Below, piece after piece: positions 19,676 through 27,471 of a DNA stretch of 37,036 nt. The notes under the pieces are model-generated. The model made no database searches. It saw only the letters and a list, made by a program, of their open reading frames with translations, and had not been told where the DNA came from. The translations under genes were made by a program, and so were the position numbers. Source of the DNA: a virus; the IMG/VR virus record IMGVR_UViG_3300024320_000845, positions 1-37,036 of that record. The stretch is one strand, 5' to 3'. Position 1 is the first letter of the stretch. The number at the start of each line of letters is the position of its first letter.

Positions 19676-19708
19676 TAGGATCGTCATCCAGGGCTCCGCC
19701 AAGTGGCA

Positions 19709-20932
19709 TCAATCTAGTTGCTCTACCCCAACCACCACCATCCCGGTCAAATGCGACACTGCCGCCATCATGATCCCCATATTAAACGCAAACTCGTTGG
19801 CGCAGCTTTGCTTGAAGAAGTCGCCCTCGAGGAACATGCAGGATCCTTTGCAGAGTTGGACGACGGGGCACGACATGCACTCGTCTCGGAAGGCAAAATG
19901 CGTCGCGGTAGTGAGTGCGATCGCATCAATGTCATCAACATGGCCGATCTTGTGCTCACCCTTCGCCCCTGTGTTCTGGCAGGTCATGACGTTGCCGCGC
20001 AGATCAACGGCGATCGTGTCTTCTCGATCCATACCGCACTTTTGGCCTAGCGCCTCAATGGGTCTTTGCCGCTGGATCGAGGCGTAAAATTCGTCGATCC
20101 GCTCGCCCAAGCCAAAAGCATTCGGGTCCTCAACCAGGGCTTCAAAGATTGACCGGGTAAGTCTGTTTAGCTCAGTTGTTTCAAACCGCCCTGTGCCAAT
20201 CGCGGTCGCAGCATCATAGACGTTCACAACGCCCTCGAGGCCGACGTGGATACCCGATCCCACCCGATCCGCAAACCAGGCCTTCAGCGCCTGTAGATCA
20301 TGATGCTCCCGTGTCAGCACCGCGTTAAAGCCTACCTGGTCTGCGCGCTCGGCCAACAGGGCTTCAATCCAAGCGCGCGTTTCGGGATCATCGAACGGAT
20401 CGGGCCCGCGCAGATGCTGACCGGGCCCGTCATGGGAGATTGTTATTGCGATGTCATGCGCGGCAATGAAGTCCAGCTTTTCGCGGTTGAGAAGAGAACC
20501 ATTGGTAATGATCGAGAAGCAGGCACCGGGAAAGCGCGCGGCCAGAGCCGGCACTAAGCGTTTAATCTTGGCCCAATACAGAAACGGCTCGCCGCCCCAG
20601 ATTTCAATTTGCTCTGGGGCTTGCGTGATCCAGCCGTCAAGCTGGGTTAAGAAGTGTTCCACATCGGCAAGCTTTGAGACCGTCGCATCCTCAATCTGGA
20701 AGGCCTGACTGCAATAGCTGCAGCTATAGTTGCACGAGAGCCCGAGCTGGATTTTCAAAACACGCGGTGCGCGGGATTTGCCCAGGGGCTGGTCTTTTGC
20801 CACACGCGGGACAGACGCGAACTCTCCGGGATCGACAGGCAGGGGCAGCCCTTCGCATTCTGAAGTGTGGGTGTTGTAGCGCAGAGTTTGCTGGGCACCG
20901 TCACGGGCCTCTAGGGTCAATTCAAACCACAT
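19709..20932 (-). CDS. Radical SAM/SPASM enzyme at the end of the tail-fibre cluster
   Basis: A 407-residue radical SAM protein. The CxxxCxxC cluster motif is C67, C71, C74 and the GGEP motif is at 113-116. The C-terminal end has SPASM-type cysteines: C299 and C318 (pattern C-x13-G-x4-C), then C352, C355, C361, C365 and C377 (C-x2-C-x5-C-x3-C-x11-C). The last spacing is shorter than the usual x17. SPASM enzymes carry two extra Fe-S clusters and mostly modify peptides or proteins, for example sactipeptides and sulfatase maturation. The ATG overlaps the stop of the 2OG oxygenase gene (TGATG), so the two are coupled. The first 55 residues are not radical SAM and show no clear peptide-binding RRE fold by eye. 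I infer that the substrate is the Cys-rich peptide (21567-21863) or a nearby fibre; this is untested. Confidence 0.88.
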   Translation of the reverse strand: MWFELTLEARDGAQQTLRYNTHTSECEGLPLPVDPGEFASVPRVAKDQPLGKSRAPRVLKIQLGLSCNYSCSYCSQAFQIEDATVSKLADVEHFLTQLDGWITQAPEQIEIWGGEPFLYWAKIKRLVPALAARFPGACFSIITNGSLLNREKLDFIAAHDIAITISHDGPGQHLRGPDPFDDPETRAWIEALLAERADQVGFNAVLTREHHDLQALKAWFADRVGSGIHVGLEGVVNVYDAATAIGTGRFETTELNRLTRSIFEALVEDPNAFGLGERIDEFYASIQRQRPIEALGQKCGMDREDTIAVDLRGNVMTCQNTGAKGEHKIGHVDDIDAIALTTATHFAFRDECMSCPVVQLCKGSCMFLEGDFFKQSCANEFAFNMGIMMAAVSHLTGMVVVGVEQLD

Positions 20933-21564
20933 CAGTCAAAGAGCCTTTCTTCAAGCGCGTCGGGCAGGTTGACGCGGAAGTTCGCGACGACCTGCACGTG
21001 GGGCGTGCTCCCCTGATAGGGGTGCTGGTTGTGAGGGATATGCGACGGGAAGAAGACCGAGAGCCCTGGTCGCGGATTAACCGAGAAGCCATGCCGCGCC
21101 TCGAAGGGCAGCCGTCCTTCGTCGAAGTAACGCGATGGGTCCTCGATCACGAAGCGGGGATTGCCAACTGAGTTCACCAGTTGCCCCGCACCACTTCCCG
21201 TCAGGAAGTGGACGCAGGTGAGATCCCCCTCGCGGCTGTCCTTGTGGGTCGAGATGAAGCCACCAGGCTCGATGACGAGGGCGCGGTTTTCGCAGTGGTC
21301 GGGGTCTAGATAAGAAGCCCATTCACCAAGGAAGGATCGAGCACAATCAAAAAGGTGCGCCTTGAGCGCCTGGCCTGCCGCGCTCCAATCCAAAATCCCG
21401 CGGACCCGCCGCTTGGACGCGCTGCGCGCGTCTTTGGTGTCCATCTCTCCAACGGCTGCTATCGCTTCCTCCGCCAGTTGGCGGTTCACCTCCCAATCCC
21501 CGGGCGTTTCAAAAAAGCTGATATGGGTGGGCCATAGCTCACAGCTGGTCTTGCACACCTCCAT
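20932..21564 (-). CDS. 2OG-Fe(II) oxygenase, second of two
   Basis: A 210-residue protein with the double-stranded beta-helix signature of Fe(II)/2-oxoglutarate oxygenases. HxD is H107/D109 in ISTHKDS after an EPGG turn, the distal histidine is probably H178 in FPSHIPHNQHPY, and R198 in VVANFRV is a good candidate for 2-oxoglutarate binding. Such enzymes hydroxylate proteins or small molecules. The ATG at 21564 lies two bases behind the stop of the Cys-rich peptide gene; an in-frame TTG at 21579 is a poorer start. The gene ends TGATG with the radical SAM gene. The substrate is unknown; in a fibre cluster, proline, asparagine or aspartate side chains of fibre proteins are the natural guess. 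Confidence 0.8.
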   Translation of the reverse strand: MEVCKTSCELWPTHISFFETPGDWEVNRQLAEEAIAAVGEMDTKDARSASKRRVRGILDWSAAGQALKAHLFDCARSFLGEWASYLDPDHCENRALVIEPGGFISTHKDSREGDLTCVHFLTGSGAGQLVNSVGNPRFVIEDPSRYFDEGRLPFEARHGFSVNPRPGLSVFFPSHIPHNQHPYQGSTPHVQVVANFRVNLPDALEERLFD

Positions 21565-21566
21565 CC

Positions 21567-21863
21567 TCAGCACCGGCAATTGCAGTTACAATTAAAACTA
21601 TAGCGATTGGCTGTAACGGTCACCGCCCCAGAGGAGCCTCCGCCTGAGAGGCTATGAACCGTACAATTCGCCACGCAGTTACAATTTCCACCGTGCTGGT
21701 AAATGACTCTCGGCCAAACTGACCCTCCAGATGTTGGGCTGCCGTTGCTTACCGTCACAGAGGTAATATCGCCTGTCCCAATGGCGGGTTTGTTTTTGAT
21801 GCGCGACCAATCCACTCGACCGCTGTCATCGATCACGATGGTCGTTCCAACCTTATAGGCCAT
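21567..21863 (-). CDS. Fibre-like peptide with Asn-Cys repeats (7 Cys), candidate modification substrate
   Basis: A 98-residue protein. The start is set by AAGGAGG four bases upstream of the ATG; a longer open frame upstream is a shadow of the neighbouring oxygenase gene. Residues 1-30 (YKVGTTIVIDDSGRVDW followed by RIKNKPAIGTG) look like the opening of phage tail-fibre trunk modules. The rest is Gly/Ser/Thr/Val-rich. Cysteines occur only in two clusters: C61, C63, C67 and C92, C94, C96, C98 at the very C-terminus. Most are preceded by Asn (N60, N62, N66, N91, N93, N95), giving the ending NCNCNCRC. It overlaps or abuts a 2OG oxygenase gene on each side, followed by the radical SAM gene. It may be a precursor for modification (RiPP-like), or a fibre tip held by disulfides or a metal. 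I recognise no family for the C-terminal part. Confidence 0.75.
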   Translation of the reverse strand: MAYKVGTTIVIDDSGRVDWSRIKNKPAIGTGDITSVTVSNGSPTSGGSVWPRVIYQHGGNCNCVANCTVHSLSGGGSSGAVTVTANRYSFNCNCNCRC

Positions 21864-22593
21864 GAGGGCCTCCTTGTGCCTGATGGGCCAGGATCTCGGT
21901 GAGCCCCGCCTTGCAGTGAGAATTAGGAAGATCGAGGGAGCAAAGGACCGGAATGCACATCCGCTCCTCGCCCTCAAAATACGTGCTGTCATGGGGCACA
22001 TGGCCCTCGAAGACAATCATGGAGCCCGTCTTGGGCTCCACCGCATACCAGCCGCCGACATAGGCGTCGGGGTTGTTGCAGGGCCACAGCCGCTTGCCGA
22101 CGTTTGCCGGATCGTAGAAGCGTACCGAGCCCCGATGGAGCGAGGTCTCCGGGCAATCCGCATCCAAGACCACTCGTGGATAATAAGTGCACACGATATC
22201 GGTCTGCATATGGGTGTGGGTGTTAATCCCGACGTTTTCCTTCTCAGCCCGGCGCTGCCAAAACGTGTCCGACATCATCGAGATATCCCCGGTGTGTTCG
22301 TACCCATAGGCCAGTTGCAGGTACTCTCTCACCGCAGCCGCAACCATTTCAGCGAGGGCTGCAAGTGCAGGGTCCTGCCGGTCCATCAGGAAGTTGTGGC
22401 GCAAATGACCGAGGTGATTGGTTTGATCGCCCACATTGCGGCCGTCGTCCGCGTCATTGATGCGGTTGGCCACCGCGTCCTCGGCCGCCAATGCGTAAAG
22501 CCGGTCATTGAACCCCTCGGGCATTTCCCAATGCTTGTGCATCACGAAGGCCGGGTAGATCATCTGCATCTCAGTGGTAGTTTCGATCTCCAT
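21853..22593 (-). CDS. 2OG-Fe(II) oxygenase, first of two (TIGR02466-like)
   Basis: A 246-residue protein resembling the putative 2OG-Fe(II) oxygenases found in marine bacteria and phages. The probable iron site is in NTHTHMQTD (H126/H128 and D132), then a strand of YYP type, and a distal histidine in HVPHDSTYF (H198 or H201), with R211 as candidate 2-oxoglutarate ligand. Which His pairs with the metal cannot be settled by eye. The ATG at 22593 overlaps the stop of the 303-residue gene (TGATG); an upstream TTG adds one residue only. Its 3' end overlaps the start of the Cys-rich peptide gene by 11 bases. Only about 20% of residues seem shared with the second oxygenase, so this is not a recent duplicate. 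Confidence 0.75.
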   Translation of the reverse strand: MEIETTTEMQMIYPAFVMHKHWEMPEGFNDRLYALAAEDAVANRINDADDGRNVGDQTNHLGHLRHNFLMDRQDPALAALAEMVAAAVREYLQLAYGYEHTGDISMMSDTFWQRRAEKENVGINTHTHMQTDIVCTYYPRVVLDADCPETSLHRGSVRFYDPANVGKRLWPCNNPDAYVGGWYAVEPKTGSMIVFEGHVPHDSTYFEGEERMCIPVLCSLDLPNSHCKAGLTEILAHQAQGGPHGL

Positions 22594-23504
22594 CAAACGA
22601 CCTCCAGGAGGATCTTGCCGATGGCTGTGTAATGTTCGGTGTTCACCTTCACGGCGATCTGATCGCCGGGGCTGAGGCCAAGCGCTTCAATCGCAAAACT
22701 GCTCACACCCTGCTCATCCGTTACCAATCGTCGTTTGGGCAAATAGCCTGCGTCGCTCTCTAGCTTCAGCGCCAGTTCATAGGCGCAGGGCGCGCTATCC
22801 CCATTCCAGAATAGCGCAATCGGCACATCAACCCGGCCGCCAGCAGGCACTGAAAGAGGCGCCCCACCTGATGCATCTGCGTGGAAGTAGAACTGTTTAA
22901 ACCACTGTCCGTCGTTTGGGATCGTCGCATCATCAATCCGCCCCGCTACACGCGTTCCGTTCAGCAGGATTGGTTCCTGCTCACACAGTACTTCCACACG
23001 TGCGTTCGACAGGGTACCGGCGATGGGCATGAAGACCACCAAAGCGTTGGAGCACTGTGTTCGGGCCCTATGCCGAAAGGAAAAGTCCACTTTTTCGCGC
23101 GCCGATTGTGCAAAGCGGTTCCGCCAAGGAAGTGGAAACCCCGCCTCGTTGGTCATGATGTCGATGAGCGCATAGTGGGTAATTTCATCATGGCCGATCA
23201 TTCCATCCAGGAACACGTAGGATCGGCCTTTATAGATCGCGCCATAGTTCAGGCCCGGAAGGTCTGGAATAAATACGCCGTTCCCGCGCATATCGACAAA
23301 GCCTGCTGCATTTGAGCGATCATAGGGTATCTCAAGTTCGGTTTTCAGCTCTGCCCATGGCAGTGGCTCGATACCAACGCGCTGTCCTTCGCCATTCTCG
23401 CAGGGATCGAAGACGGCGATACCCGCATAGCTGTCTTGGACATCGACGGCGTAATGCAGGCGCGAGCCTGTGTTATAGATGACATGCAAACCTGTCTCGA
23501 TCAT
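22593..23504 (-). CDS. Unknown 303-residue protein of the fibre cluster
   Basis: I do not recognise this protein. It has no signal peptide, membrane segment or collagen repeat. It is rich in beta-prone runs and turns, with segments such as [15 protein letters not shown] and [11 protein letters not shown] that resemble Ig-like or carbohydrate-binding sandwiches. The start overlaps the end of the collagen-like fibre gene (23501) by four bases, and the end overlaps the oxygenase gene (TGATG). It therefore belongs to the same translation chain. A role as receptor-binding tip or fibre-attached domain is an inference from position only. Confidence 0.7.
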   Translation of the reverse strand: MIETGLHVIYNTGSRLHYAVDVQDSYAGIAVFDPCENGEGQRVGIEPLPWAELKTELEIPYDRSNAAGFVDMRGNGVFIPDLPGLNYGAIYKGRSYVFLDGMIGHDEITHYALIDIMTNEAGFPLPWRNRFAQSAREKVDFSFRHRARTQCSNALVVFMPIAGTLSNARVEVLCEQEPILLNGTRVAGRIDDATIPNDGQWFKQFYFHADASGGAPLSVPAGGRVDVPIALFWNGDSAPCAYELALKLESDAGYLPKRRLVTDEQGVSSFAIEALGLSPGDQIAVKVNTEHYTAIGKILLEVV

Positions 23505-24559
23505 TTCGCGGTCCTTTTGAGCTGCTCGACCTCCTCCGAGAGGTCTTTGATTGCTTCGACGAGAAGCCCGACGAGGTTGCCGTAAGCCAGGCGCAACAGG
23601 CCTTCTGCCTCGACGACGGCCTCGGGGGCGACAGCCTGCACATCTTGGGCGATCAAACCCATTTCTCGGCTTCCGCCCTCGATCATGTCATAGGTAACGC
23701 CTCTTAGAGCTTGCACCTTTTGAAGAGCGCCAGAGATTGATGTGACCTTTGTTTTCAGCCGCGCGTCAGAAGACGACACAAAGTTCGGTGCTGTGACAGT
23801 GCCCGAGAAAGTGGCGCCTGAAAGCCGAGCAAACGAACTCGCGTGCAGGCCATCCAGCTTGTCGGCATCAATGCCCGAACCAGACCCATCCACGGTTTTG
23901 AGTTTGTCGCGCACTTGCGCGGCGGTGTCGGGTGATCCGTTAGCCCCGGCGGGTCCTTGAGGCCCAGCCGGGCCGGTGGCACCAGTTGCCCCCGCAAGCC
24001 CTCGTGGGCCTGTTGGTCCTGCGGGGCCTGTGGCGCCTTGGGGACCCGCTGGACCCGTGGCACCGGTATTACCAGTGTTACCCTTGGGACCGGTAGCTCC
24101 TGTGGCCCCTTTGAGGTTCACATACGACCCCCAGGCCGTTCCGGTGTAGAACCGCAGACTTGTCCCAGACCACTGATGCGCAGGCGTTGGACCAGTGGCG
24201 CCCGTAGCACCTTGTGGCCCGGTGCTCCCGGTGTTGCCCTTCGGACCTGTTGGACCTGTTGGACCTGTTGGACCTGCGGGGCCCTGTGGTCCGCTAGGCC
24301 CGATCTCACCCTGTAGTCCAGTAGCTCCTGTCGCCCCCGTATTTCCTTTGGGCCCTGTTGGCCCACGCGCACCCGTCGGCCCCGCTGGTCCTTGTGGCCC
24401 AGTCTGTCCCAGCTCCACCACGCTTTCCGACCCAGAAACGCGTTTCAAGAACAGCTTTCCGTCGGTGACATTCATTGCCAACTCACCTGGGGCCAGCTGC
24501 GCCGTGCTCGGCACCCGGCCCGCGACCGTCGTGCGTTTGACCAATACGGTATTCGCCAT
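23501..24559 (-). CDS. Tail fibre with collagen-like repeats and C-terminal S74 chaperone domain
   Basis: A 352-residue fibre protein. Residues 1-50 form an attachment module with the pattern [17 protein letters not shown], shared with the next fibre upstream. Two collagen-like Gly-X-Y blocks (about 54-125 and 151-219) flank a short insert ([14 protein letters not shown]). A short linker leads to a Peptidase_S74 intramolecular chaperone (about 250-352), with the self-cleavage-type site SSSDARLK (S254/D255). It is followed by a C-terminal coiled coil ([17 protein letters not shown]). The S74 domain trimerises the fibre and is then cut off. The nucleotide sequence holds perfect 9-base tandem repeats within the first collagen block, so its length may change by slippage. 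The gene starts two bases after the stop of the upstream fibre gene. Confidence 0.9.
   Translation of the reverse strand: MANTVLVKRTTVAGRVPSTAQLAPGELAMNVTDGKLFLKRVSGSESVVELGQTGPQGPAGPTGARGPTGPKGNTGATGATGLQGEIGPSGPQGPAGPTGPTGPTGPKGNTGSTGPQGATGATGPTPAHQWSGTSLRFYTGTAWGSYVNLKGATGATGPKGNTGNTGATGPAGPQGATGPAGPTGPRGLAGATGATGPAGPQGPAGANGSPDTAAQVRDKLKTVDGSGSGIDADKLDGLHASSFARLSGATFSGTVTAPNFVSSSDARLKTKVTSISGALQKVQALRGVTYDMIEGGSREMGLIAQDVQAVAPEAVVEAEGLLRLAYGNLVGLLVEAIKDLSEEVEQLKRTAK
24243..24278. repeat. 9-base tandem repeat (GGACCTGTT) in the collagen-like fibre gene
   Basis: Three perfect copies of GGACCTGTT are followed by a fourth altered copy (GGACCTGCG). On the minus strand they encode Gly-Pro-Thr triplets. 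Gain or loss of one unit keeps the frame and changes only the length of the collagen rod. Confidence 0.85.
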
Positions 24560-24561
24560 GA

Positions 24562-25545
24562 TCAGAAGGTCCCCCCATCCAGAGCAATCCCGGTGATCGA
24601 TCCACCGGTGATTGCGACATTGCTGGAGGCTTGCGTGGCCATTGACCCAAGCCCAAGGTTTGACCGGGCTGTCCCCTTATTGGGTAGATCAGACAGGTTT
24701 GAGCCCGCCGCCAGTTTGCCCGCCAGAGCATTGGTCACTGAGCTCGCAAAGTTTGGATCATCGCCCAGGGCTGCCGCCAATTCATTGAGCGTGTTCATCG
24801 CACCGGGGGCAGCATCAATCAGCGCAGCAATCGCTGCGGCGACAAATCCCGTGGTCGCAATTTGCGTCGTATTCGTCCCGGTAGAGGCCGTAGGCGCCGT
24901 TGGGGTGCCGCCAAAGGCTGGCGAGGTCAGTGATGACTTCCCATTAAGTGCGCTTTGCAGCCCGGTGACCTGCGCAATCGAATGGCTATGGCTGGAGGGC
25001 GTAAAGCTCGTAGGCTTACCGGTGATGCCTGACCAAGGCACAGCATCGGCCACTTCTGCGGCATCCACCTTACCATCACTGTCACTATCATAGGTGGAAC
25101 GGGCCATATCGCCGGCCCCAAAGCCCACAATTGCGTCATTGACGAAGGCGGTGGTTGCGATCTGCGTGGAGTTGGTGCCGGCCACTGGGGTTGGCGCTGT
25201 CGGAGAACCGCTAAACCCAGGCGAAGCCAAAGGCGCTTTGCCTGCGAGTAAAGCATCGAGCTGGGACTTGCGCACAAGGTCCGTCCCGTCGCTTGCGTCT
25301 TGGCTCGACTTTGGGACCAGTGAGAAAGTCTTGGTCCCAGCGATGCTCTGACTGCCCACACGGGTGACAAACCCACCAGAGCCTGCCATGGGCACAATCG
25401 ACGTGGCATTGCCTGCACCATCATCGCCTTTGCCGACATAGAGCGTGTCATCAACCTCGTTATGAGCAAGCTCGCCCGATTTTAGGGCGGCCGGCGCGCC
25501 GGCGACGCCCGAGACGCGGCGCTTGAGTTGAATGGTATTGGCCAT
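24562..25545 (-). CDS. Phage tail fibre with duplicated fibre module and EF-hand-like loop
   Basis: A 327-residue fibre. The N-terminus shares MANT(I/V).LKR and a .[16 protein letters not shown] module with the following fibre. Two copies of a typical tail-fibre repeat are present (about 106-141 and 206-240), with the pattern (S)P.F.G.PTAPT...GTN(S/T)TQIATT.FV. Between them lies [12 protein letters not shown] (D143, D145, D147, D151, E154), a dockerin/EF-hand-like Ca2+ loop. The C-terminus has a LGLGSMATQ segment common in fibre ends. The ATG at 25545 overlaps the stop of the small collagen-like gene (TGATG); the longer open frame upstream is a shadow. Likely a structural fibre; no catalytic motif. 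Confidence 0.88.
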   Translation of the reverse strand: MANTIQLKRRVSGVAGAPAALKSGELAHNEVDDTLYVGKGDDGAGNATSIVPMAGSGGFVTRVGSQSIAGTKTFSLVPKSSQDASDGTDLVRKSQLDALLAGKAPLASPGFSGSPTAPTPVAGTNSTQIATTAFVNDAIVGFGAGDMARSTYDSDSDGKVDAAEVADAVPWSGITGKPTSFTPSSHSHSIAQVTGLQSALNGKSSLTSPAFGGTPTAPTASTGTNTTQIATTGFVAAAIAALIDAAPGAMNTLNELAAALGDDPNFASSVTNALAGKLAAGSNLSDLPNKGTARSNLGLGSMATQASSNVAITGGSITGIALDGGTF

Positions 25546-25781
25546 CAGAAGAAGCCTCCGTTGATAGGTGTGTCTGTGGGAAGAATGGTGATGCCAGGAT
25601 CGCCTTGATCGCCCTTGTCGCCTTGAGGACCGGTTTGGCCGTCCGGACCTGGGGTGCCCAAAAGCCGGATGCGTATGGCCCCCGTGGCAATGCGGATTTT
25701 GATGGGCGCGGCGCCGGAAGACCCACTGGGCCCCAAGCTGGGGAATGGCGCGCGCGCGCTCTGTGTAGGACAAGCACTCAT
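25545..25781 (-). CDS. Small collagen-like tail protein
   Basis: A 78-residue protein with a beta-type first half (APIKIRIATGAIRIRLLG) and a short collagen-like stretch (about residues 43-64, G.PGPDGQTGPQGDKGDQGDPG pattern), ending in a hydrophobic INGGFF tail. It overlaps the gene before (25778) by four bases and the fibre after it by TGATG. Probably an adaptor or short spike that joins the baseplate to the fibre; this is an inference from order. Confidence 0.75.
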   Translation of the reverse strand: MSACPTQSARAPFPSLGPSGSSGAAPIKIRIATGAIRIRLLGTPGPDGQTGPQGDKGDQGDPGITILPTDTPINGGFF

Positions 25782-26125
25782 GGTAGGCCTCTGGTTACGG
25801 GCAGCATCACGGGGATCTCCAAAAGAAAGCCTAAAGGCAGAGCGGGACGGACATCGACGCGGACCATGTCCAGCACAACAGAACCTGGCTCAAAGTGGCT
25901 CGTGTCTTGTGCCGGGATAGTCAAAGACATCAGGCAATCGCTTTGGCGGACTAGCGTGCCCTCTGCGGTTGTGAGGGTGGCCAGGATATCAGTGGCCGAC
26001 GGTTTGAGGCGGACCTGCGCGACCATCTCGGCCAACGCTGGAAACAACAACGCCTCGCTTTCCACATCCAAACGGTAGGCATAGCCAATGAGAATGGCGG
26101 GACCTTCCACGATCGCAACGCTCAT
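25778..26125 (-). CDS. Conserved phage protein of unknown function, baseplate/fibre-adaptor candidate
   Basis: A 115-residue protein starting at an ATG that overlaps the Rz1 stop (ATGA). It ends in strands LDMVRVDVRPALPLGFLLEIPVM, with a beta-sandwich look similar to the N-terminal domains of baseplate upper proteins; this likeness is weak. No signal peptide or membrane segment. It stands between the lysis genes and the fibre genes and is chained to the small collagen-like gene by a four-base overlap, so I place it with the fibre set. Confidence 0.6.
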   Translation of the reverse strand: MSVAIVEGPAILIGYAYRLDVESEALLFPALAEMVAQVRLKPSATDILATLTTAEGTLVRQSDCLMSLTIPAQDTSHFEPGSVVLDMVRVDVRPALPLGFLLEIPVMLPVTRGLP

Positions 26126-26325
26126 GGCGCCCACCCGCAGAGATCTGCACCCAGCTCATTATGGGCCAGGATTTGGGCCAGTGTAGGGTCCGTGAGCACA
26201 TCTTCGCGCGAGGGCTGGATGGGCGCGGCCCAATCGCAATCTGCGCGCAGCCCCCGCGGATCAATCGCGCATCCAGCGGTCAACCCGGCGCTCAAGATCA
26301 GCGCGGTCAGCGTTGTGTACCTCAT
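26122..26325 (-). CDS. Rz1-like outer-membrane spanin lipoprotein
   Basis: A 67-residue lipoprotein. A signal sequence MRYTTLTALILSAG is followed by the lipobox LTAGC (C20), the lipid-bearing cysteine of an o-spanin. The ATG at 26325 has AGGAGA six bases upstream. It starts inside the Rz gene in another frame (65-base overlap), which is the usual arrangement of two-component spanins. The mature part is short, with Pro, Asp and Cys. It acts in the last lysis step by fusing inner and outer membranes. Confidence 0.82.
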   Translation of the reverse strand: MRYTTLTALILSAGLTAGCAIDPRGLRADCDWAAPIQPSREDVLTDPTLAQILAHNELGADLCGWAP

Positions 26326-26518
26326 GGCGGATCTCCTGTGATGTTTGCAGTGCCCGGATGCGCGCATCGGCGCGGCGAATGGCGAGGTCTGCCTCTGCGG
26401 CGTGGCGGCCCTGGCGGAAGGCAATCCAGAGGGCAGCAAAGAGGGCAAAGACAATGGCGCCGTAAAAGGCAGCCCGACGGCTCAGGCCACCAAGCAATGT
26501 GCCTAAGACATGGATCAT
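26261..26518 (-). CDS. Rz-like inner-membrane spanin
   Basis: An 85-residue protein with one N-terminal membrane segment (about 15-34, AAFYGAIVFALFAALWIAF). A highly charged helical periplasmic part follows (AEADLAIRRADARIRALQ and onward), as in i-spanins, ending DLERRVDRWMRD. It starts with a four-base overlap with the endolysin gene and partly overlaps the Rz1-like gene. Its partner is the lipoprotein encoded at 26122-26325. Confidence 0.78.
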   Translation of the reverse strand: MIHVLGTLLGGLSRRAAFYGAIVFALFAALWIAFRQGRHAAEADLAIRRADARIRALQTSQEIRHEVHNADRADLERRVDRWMRD

Positions 26519-27447
26519 GGTGTTTTTCCGGTGCGGTGGTCTTCGATCCGAGCAGCTTTAGCGCGCAGGGCATAGATGACGACGCCGGCAAACACGGCCG
26601 CGCCAATCCAGGGCAGAGCGATCGTGAGCCAGGCCTCGAGACCAGTCAGTGCGAAGATCCGAGACGCGGTGTCTTTCGCGCGCTCCGCTTCAACGAGAGC
26701 CGGTGCGATCTGAGCCCCAACAGAACCCGCCGTCCCAAGAACCCCGAGGCCAATCTGTGCATTGGATGCCGTCACGATGCGACTGTCTATTGGTACACCG
26801 GATGCGCGCTCAGGGACGATTGCACGCGGCGCGGCAGCCTCAAGTTCTTCGGTGAGAGCCACATCGATGATGGGGACAAGCGGCAGGCTGTTGTCATTGC
26901 GGAAGGCCAAAATCGCAGCGCTGGTTCGAGGCCCAGCAATCCCGTCGATGTTGCCGACCTCGTGATAGCCGAGATCCTTCAGCCGCCGCTGGACCGCCTC
27001 AACGGGCAGCGTCACGCTCGGTGCAACATTGCCCGCACGCCTCACTCCGAGCAGCTTTGAGACGGGATAACGTTTGATGTTCACGGCATCACTCTGATTA
27101 CCGCCAAGCCCCCAGACCCAAGCACCCTCAATCCGATCGATGAAGAAGACATGCCCCTGCCAGCTGGACCTACCGCGCGGGATCACACCGATGTCGCCTT
27201 GCTGGGCATCCGCGATCTCGATGGTGATGCCCCAGTTGAGATAAGACCGGGCGGTCAGCTTGCGTGTAGAGCGAATGCCAGCCTGCTCAAGGCAGTGCCC
27301 GACGAATGCCGCGCACCAAGCGACGCTATCATGCTCGACCCAGTCGTGGCCGACCGAGGTGTACATCTCCAGAATGGCCGGATTGTCGGCAGGGCCCGGG
27401 CCCTCGCTCAAACCGATGTAGCTGCGGGCAATGTCGAACGGTGTCAT
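26515..27447 (-). CDS. Endolysin: CHAP-type (TIGR02594-like) amidase with peptidoglycan-binding domain and C-terminal membrane segment
   Basis: A 310-residue lysis enzyme. The CHAP/TIGR02594-like domain (1-135) has the catalytic-type C45 in VAWCAAFV and H99 in WQGHVFFID. A peptidoglycan-binding domain_1 follows (about 145-195: VQRRLKDLGY, IDGIAGPRTSAAI). The last part is unusual, with a membrane segment (about 274-294, LTIALPWIGAAVFAGVVIYAL) and a short basic tail. The ATG at 27447 has AGGAG seven bases upstream; 12 extra in-frame residues upstream lack a ribosome site. A hairpin terminator lies 25 bases upstream, so this gene may have its own promoter or be limited by attenuation. Confidence 0.85.
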   Translation of the reverse strand: MTPFDIARSYIGLSEGPGPADNPAILEMYTSVGHDWVEHDSVAWCAAFVGHCLEQAGIRSTRKLTARSYLNWGITIEIADAQQGDIGVIPRGRSSWQGHVFFIDRIEGAWVWGLGGNQSDAVNIKRYPVSKLLGVRRAGNVAPSVTLPVEAVQRRLKDLGYHEVGNIDGIAGPRTSAAILAFRNDNSLPLVPIIDVALTEELEAAAPRAIVPERASGVPIDSRIVTASNAQIGLGVLGTAGSVGAQIAPALVEAERAKDTASRIFALTGLEAWLTIALPWIGAAVFAGVVIYALRAKAARIEDHRTGKTP

Positions 27448-27471
27448 ATGGCGCTCCTTTACAAATGCAAA

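Noticed and set aside
21862-22632. 256-codon plus-strand frame opposite the first 2OG oxygenase
   Set aside because: The minus-strand gene has motifs and couplings; the plus frame has neither and would break the operon.
23940-24420. Dense short repeats that could suggest a CRISPR array
   Set aside because: They are Gly-X-Y codons of the collagen-like fibre, imperfect and without spacers.
24562-25773. 403-codon form of the tail fibre
   Set aside because: The first 76 codons are Arg/His-rich out-of-frame reading of the small collagen-like gene; the MANTI start at 25545 overlaps its stop and matches the sister fibre.
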